From assembly GCA_029261795.1 (NCBI GenBank), contig JAJDAP010000009.1, positions 1-40,213 of the forward strand: a DNA stretch of 40,213 bases, in the 5' to 3' direction. Origin of the DNA: Deltaproteobacteria bacterium (GTDB lineage: Bacteria; Myxococcota_A; UBA9160; UBA6930). Below the pieces are notes generated by a model. That model was not told the origin of the DNA. It saw only the letters and a program-made list of their open reading frames with translations, and did no database searches. This document shows, in pieces, positions 36,637 to 40,213 of the stretch (positions within the stretch are counted from its first letter, which is position 1; each line of letters begins with the position of its first letter). A program made the position numbers and the translations under genes.

Positions 36637-37509
36637 TCAGCCGAAGCGAAAGCGTTTTCGCGAGGCCCACAGCCGCGCCAGCCGCCCGCCACCCGTTGCC
36701 TTGTCGGACTGGCCGCCGTTCAACCCGAGTTCGATGACCTGGACCGTGATGTTGTCCCGGCCCCCGTGCGCCATCGCGGCATCGACCAGCTGGGTCGCCG
36801 CTTCGTCGACGTCCTCGACCTCCAGGATCTGGGCGATCTCATCGTCCGGGACCTCGGAGCTCAGCCCATCCGAGCAGAGCAGGAGTCGATCGCCAGGATC
36901 TGTTGCCAGCGACCGAAGCTCGACCTCGAGGGGCTGATCCAGCCCTAGTGCCCGTTCGACCATGTTCCGATAGGGATGCATCTCCGCGTCCTCCGCGGAA
37001 AGCGTTCCCTCGCGAACGAACCGGCCGACGAGCGAATGGTCGTCGGTGAGCTGCTCCAGCTGGCTGGGCCGGCCGTGGCGCAGCCGATATGCGCGGCTGT
37101 CGCCCACGTGGGCGACGGTGCAGGCTCCATCGAGGCCCAGATGGATCGCGACGACCGTGGTTCCCATCCCATGGAGTTCGGGGTTCGAAGCGGCGCGCTC
37201 GAGGATGCTCCGGTTGGCGGCTTCGATCGCGGAACAAAGCTGCTTCTCCGGCTCTTCCGTCGAAGCGCTGCACCACTCGCCGATGGAATCCGCTGCGAGC
37301 TGGCTGGCGATGTTTCCGCCGGCGTGACCGCCCATTCCGTCGCATACCACGAAGACATGCCCTCCGTCTTCGAGCGCGAGCTCCAACCAGGCATCCTCGT
37401 TGCGTTTTCGAACGAGTCCCTGATTGCTGCAGCTGGTGTATTCGATCCTGGGGGCCATCAAGCTGCGAGTGTAGCTCCGTCGCTGGTCTGGCATCTGGTC
37501 CGGGCTCAA
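36637..37509 (-). CDS. PP2C-family serine/threonine protein phosphatase
   Basis: A 290-residue metal-dependent phosphatase with all PP2C motifs: RKRNEDAW, CDGMGGHAGG, GTTVV, VGDSRAY, CSDGLSSEV and GGRDNITVQV. It removes phosphate from serine or threonine in the cytoplasm. I give the TTG at 37509 as start because it overlaps the ClC stop as TTGA, a coupling arrangement; the ATGs at 37494 and 37458 are alternatives, the last beginning right at the domain. It probably forms an operon with the ClC gene. No serine/threonine kinase gene is in the window. Confidence 0.88.
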   Translation of the reverse strand: MSPDQMPDQRRSYTRSLMAPRIEYTSCSNQGLVRKRNEDAWLELALEDGGHVFVVCDGMGGHAGGNIASQLAADSIGEWCSASTEEPEKQLCSAIEAANRSILERAASNPELHGMGTTVVAIHLGLDGACTVAHVGDSRAYRLRHGRPSQLEQLTDDHSLVGRFVREGTLSAEDAEMHPYRNMVERALGLDQPLEVELRSLATDPGDRLLLCSDGLSSEVPDDEIAQILEVEDVDEAATQLVDAAMAHGGRDNITVQVIELGLNGGQSDKATGGGRLARLWASRKRFRFG

Positions 37510-39590
37510 CGACCGGCGATCGTATCCACCGCGTCTTTCGGTCCGGCCAGGACGAGTCGATCGCCGGCGGCAACGACGTCGTGCGGGCCGGGGACGCGGA
37601 TGGTGCGGCCACCGTCTTCGGAAGGCGTACGCAGAAGCAGCACCTGGACGCCATGTTGGGCGCGAAGATCGAGTTGGGCGAGGGTCTTGTCGACGAATTC
37701 GCGCGGTGCAATGACCTCCTGCACCACGAAGCCGCCGCCGAGATCGACCTGGTGCACCCGGTCGACGACGGCAACGGTCGAGCCGATGCCGCCGGCGAGA
37801 TCGCGGCGCATCACTTCGCGGCTGTAGGCGGCGATGACGTCGCGTTGGAGGATGGAGCCGATCAGCTTGCGGGGATCCTCGGGGTCGACGACGGGAACTT
37901 CTTCGACATGGTGGTTCGAGAAGAGTTGCATGGCGAGGGCCAGATCGTCCTCGGGGGTGACGCGAGCCCGCGGCGCTTCGACCAGGTCTCCTGCGACGAT
38001 CACACCGCGCAGGGCATCCTGCTCCATGATGACCCGGCGAAGCTCCGAGAAGTGGATCGCGCCCAACAATTCCCCGGCTTCGTTCACCACGAACAGCTCG
38101 TTGTGGCCACCCTCCACGACCTGGGTCAGCACCTCATCGAGACGCGCTGAAGCGAGCACGACGCCCGGGTCCTCGTCGACGATCTCTCGTACGAACATGC
38201 TCTTCAACACGTTCGGGTCGTCGTCCTTCTTGAGGTCGATCCCGCGGCGCGTGAGCTTCATCGTGTAGATCGAATCGCGCGAGAGCAGCATCGCGAGGGT
38301 GCTGGAAACGACGGCGGCCGCCATCACCGGCGGAATCACGTCGATTTCCTGGGTGAGTTCGAAGATGATGATGATGGCCGAGAGCGGCGCGTGGGTGGTT
38401 GCGGCGACGACGGCGCCCATGCTCACGAGGGCGTAGAGCCCGGAATCCGACGAGAAGTTCGGGAACCACTCGTTCATGATCTTGCCGAAGAAGCCGCCGG
38501 TCATCGCGCCGAGGAAGAGGGAGGGCGCGAAGATCCCGCCGCTGCCACCGGAACCGATCGTGATCGAGGTTGCCAGCAGCTTCATTCCGAGCAGCAGGCC
38601 TAGCATCGTGATGGAGAGCTGGCCGGTGAGCGCGTCTCCGATCGTGCTGTAGCCCACGCCCAGGATGTGCGGAAACTGGAGCGCGATCCCGCCGATCAGG
38701 AGGCCACCGAGGCTGGCTTTCGACCATTCGGGGATCGGGATCTTCCCGAAGGCATCTTCGGTCCGGTAGAGAAACTTGACGAAGATCGTGCCGACGATCC
38801 CCGCGGCCAGACCCACGACCATGAACGGGAGGAGTTCGAGCGGCCCACCCACTTCGTACTCGGGCACCGAGAAGGCCGGGGTGTTGCCTAGGAAGTAGCG
38901 GGAGACCACCGTTGCGACGACGGCGGAGATGACGATCGGCGAGAACTGGGTGACCGCGAAATCGCCCACCACCACTTCGACAGCGAACAGCGCGCCCGCG
39001 ATCGGTGCGTTGAAGGTCGCCGCGATCCCGGCGGCTGCACCGCAGCCGACGATGGTGCGAAGCTGCCGCGTCGGGACTTTCAGCCATTGCCCGAGCACAC
39101 TTCCGATCGCGGAACCGATCTGGACGATCGGGCCCTCTCTGCCGACGCTGCCGCCGGTGCCGATCGAGATCGCCGATGCCAGTGTCTTCACAGCGACGAC
39201 CCGTGGCCGCATCACGCCGCCGCGTACTGCGATCGCTTCGATCACTTCAGGGACGCCGTGGCCCTTGGCTTCGCGCGCGAGGAACCAGACCAGCGGGCCT
39301 ACGATCAAGCCGCCGATCGCGGGAATCAGCACCACCCGCCATGCATCGAGGTGGCCCGCGACCTCGCGCGGATCCCCTGCCTCCGCCAGCATGCCCTCTT
39401 CGAATACGGCGACGACGCCATCGGCGCCTTCGAAGAAGAGCGCCTGGAAGATGCGGATCAGCAACCGGAAGACGACGGCCCCGAAGGCGCCGGCAAGACC
39501 ACAAATGATGGCCACGCCGATCATGAAGAGGTGTCCGCCACGGCGCCAGCCGACGATATTCCGAAGATTGCCATCCATTCGAGCAGGCAT
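37506..39590 (-). CDS. ClC chloride channel/transporter with CBS and RCK C-terminal domains
   Basis: A 694-residue membrane protein. The ClC core spans about 15-450: GHGVPE (110-115), GREGP (150-154) with the gating glutamate E152, and GSGGSGGIFAP. The serine that binds chloride in E. coli ClC (GSGIP) is His here (H111), a common bacterial variant. Two CBS domains follow at about 470-600, then a TrkA/RCK C-terminal domain ending in DVVAAGDRLVLAGP at about 620-690. These cytosolic parts suggest control by nucleotides. It shares a TTGA overlap with the PP2C gene and is divergent from the NUDIX gene. Confidence 0.9.
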   Translation of the reverse strand: MPARMDGNLRNIVGWRRGGHLFMIGVAIICGLAGAFGAVVFRLLIRIFQALFFEGADGVVAVFEEGMLAEAGDPREVAGHLDAWRVVLIPAIGGLIVGPLVWFLAREAKGHGVPEVIEAIAVRGGVMRPRVVAVKTLASAISIGTGGSVGREGPIVQIGSAIGSVLGQWLKVPTRQLRTIVGCGAAAGIAATFNAPIAGALFAVEVVVGDFAVTQFSPIVISAVVATVVSRYFLGNTPAFSVPEYEVGGPLELLPFMVVGLAAGIVGTIFVKFLYRTEDAFGKIPIPEWSKASLGGLLIGGIALQFPHILGVGYSTIGDALTGQLSITMLGLLLGMKLLATSITIGSGGSGGIFAPSLFLGAMTGGFFGKIMNEWFPNFSSDSGLYALVSMGAVVAATTHAPLSAIIIIFELTQEIDVIPPVMAAAVVSSTLAMLLSRDSIYTMKLTRRGIDLKKDDDPNVLKSMFVREIVDEDPGVVLASARLDEVLTQVVEGGHNELFVVNEAGELLGAIHFSELRRVIMEQDALRGVIVAGDLVEAPRARVTPEDDLALAMQLFSNHHVEEVPVVDPEDPRKLIGSILQRDVIAAYSREVMRRDLAGGIGSTVAVVDRVHQVDLGGGFVVQEVIAPREFVDKTLAQLDLRAQHGVQVLLLRTPSEDGGRTIRVPGPHDVVAAGDRLVLAGPKDAVDTIAGR

Positions 39591-39630
39591 GGTAGGGGAA
39601 GGCGTTCGAGCGCGGGCTAGTCTCGGTCGA

Positions 39631-40170
39631 ATGAGTGAGCCGAAACCCTGGAATGAGATCGGACGTGAGCGCCTTCAGGATTGCCGGGTGTTCGATGTCA
39701 GTCGCAGCTTTACGCAATCGCCGCGGGATGGTCGCGTACACGCCTTCTATCGCATAGACGCAGCAGACTGGGTCAACGTGGTGCCGCTGACTGCGCAAGG
39801 CGAGATCGTGATGGTGCGCCAATTTCGCCACGGCTTGCGGCGCAACACACTCGAAATTCCCGGCGGCATCGTCGACCCGGGCGAGGAGCCGGGGGCCGCC
39901 GCTCTCCGCGAGCTTCGCGAAGAGAGCGGCTACCGCGCGGCTTCAGCGCGGTTGCTGGGCAGCACCAACCCGAACCCGGCGTTGTTCGGGAACCGGGTCC
40001 ACACCTTCCTGGCAGAAGGTTGCGTTCCCGAGGGCGCAATCCAGAACAGCGCCACCGAAGAGACCCAGCTAGAACTCGTGCCTCAGCACGAGATCCCCGC
40101 CCGGATGCAATCCGGCGAGATCGACCACGCCCTCGTAATCGCCGCCTTCCACTGGTGGCAGCTCGACTGA
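39631..40170 (+). CDS. NUDIX hydrolase, ADP-ribose-pyrophosphatase-like
   Basis: A 179-residue NUDIX enzyme. The box GX5EX7REUXEEXGU is exact at residues 79-101, with E85 and the REL-REESGY end. The flanking VVPLTAQGEIVMVRQFRHG and the TNPNPALFGNRVHTFLA segment match ADP-ribose or sugar-nucleotide hydrolases. The ATG at 39631 is the natural start of the fold; the frame is open far upstream over the divergent ClC gene. The stop codon TGA at 40168-40170 overlaps the start of the repeat at 40169. Confidence 0.88.
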   Translation: MSEPKPWNEIGRERLQDCRVFDVSRSFTQSPRDGRVHAFYRIDAADWVNVVPLTAQGEIVMVRQFRHGLRRNTLEIPGGIVDPGEEPGAAALRELREESGYRAASARLLGSTNPNPALFGNRVHTFLAEGCVPEGAIQNSATEETQLELVPQHEIPARMQSGEIDHALVIAAFHWWQLD

Positions 40171-40213
40171 GCGGGGACGGACTCCACCAGTTTCCAGGTT
40201 TAATGTTTGGAAG
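40169..40213 (+). repeat. Dispersed palindromic repeat, copy 2, cut by the window edge
   Basis: It starts with the same GAGCGGGGACGGACTCC (40169-40185) as the palindrome at 19681 and continues with a related AT-rich core: AGTTTC, AG, TT and GTTTG keep their places while other bases differ. The first two bases are part of the NUDIX stop codon, as at dnaA. The second arm should lie beyond 40213. Confidence 0.75.

Noticed and set aside
37506..39590. ClC His at the usual Ser position (GHGVP) as a sign of a fluoride exporter
   Set aside because: The rest of the selectivity motifs (GREGP, GIFAP) are chloride-type, and GHGVP is, to my knowledge, frequent in bacterial ClC proteins.

Overview
The window looks like chromosomal DNA of a GC-rich, Gram-negative bacterium. 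It encodes an LpxL/HtrB-type acyltransferase, several lipoproteins with lipoboxes, a PEP-CTERM-type secreted protein, a diguanylate cyclase and a ClC transporter. The F420 side-ring genes cofG and cofH, the deltaproteobacteria-like sulfite-reductase/DUF4202 operon and the RAYT-like transposase remnant suggest a Myxococcota-, Binatota- or Desulfobacterota-like lineage. That placement is inference; the window has no rRNA or other firm phylogenetic marker.

Layout, 1-11 kb: a frameshifted REP-associated tyrosine transposase (RAYT); a secreted beta-propeller/cytochrome protein followed by a TetR regulator; argD (minus); folB with a GNAT acetyltransferase; a ferritin-like di-iron protein overlapping an LpxL-like acyltransferase; an SH3 lipoprotein; and a membrane diguanylate cyclase (minus). 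11-16 kb: a compact sulfur-assimilation operon (siroheme nitrite/sulfite reductase, rhodanese protein, DUF4202 protein, cysteine synthase), then cofG-cofH (16-18.5 kb), a secreted protein of unknown function and a TfoX-N protein.

19.7-21.7 kb: a perfect 83-bp palindrome (40-bp arms, 3-nt loop) between TfoX-N and a divergent dnaA, and a 376-bp AT-rich gap upstream of dnaA that could be an origin. 21.6-30.8 kb: housekeeping and accessory genes, including a LON-domain protein, a zinc metallopeptidase, two permuted papain-fold (YiiX-like) hydrolases flanking a kinase-fold protein, a PhyH dioxygenase, a YbaK-type deacylase, an FAD oxidoreductase and an alpha/beta hydrolase. 30.9-34.3 kb: a seven-repeat PEP-CTERM protein, the 3' half of a tRNA-Gly, and thiC under a TPP riboswitch with a Shine-Dalgarno-sequestering hairpin. 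34.3-40.2 kb: a lipoprotein, a Baeyer-Villiger-type monooxygenase, a PP2C phosphatase coupled to a ClC-CBS-RCK transporter, and a NUDIX hydrolase whose stop codon merges with a second copy of the palindromic repeat, cut by the window edge.

Most notable: (1) a dispersed element beginning TGAGCGGGGACGGACTCC that supplies part of the stop codon of both dnaA and the NUDIX gene, with a decayed RAYT in the same window; (2) a DnaA with a Gln where the arginine finger should be and a changed DnaA-box recognition motif, beside a candidate origin lacking canonical boxes; (3) a tRNA-Gly 3' half after thiC that resembles an integration scar.
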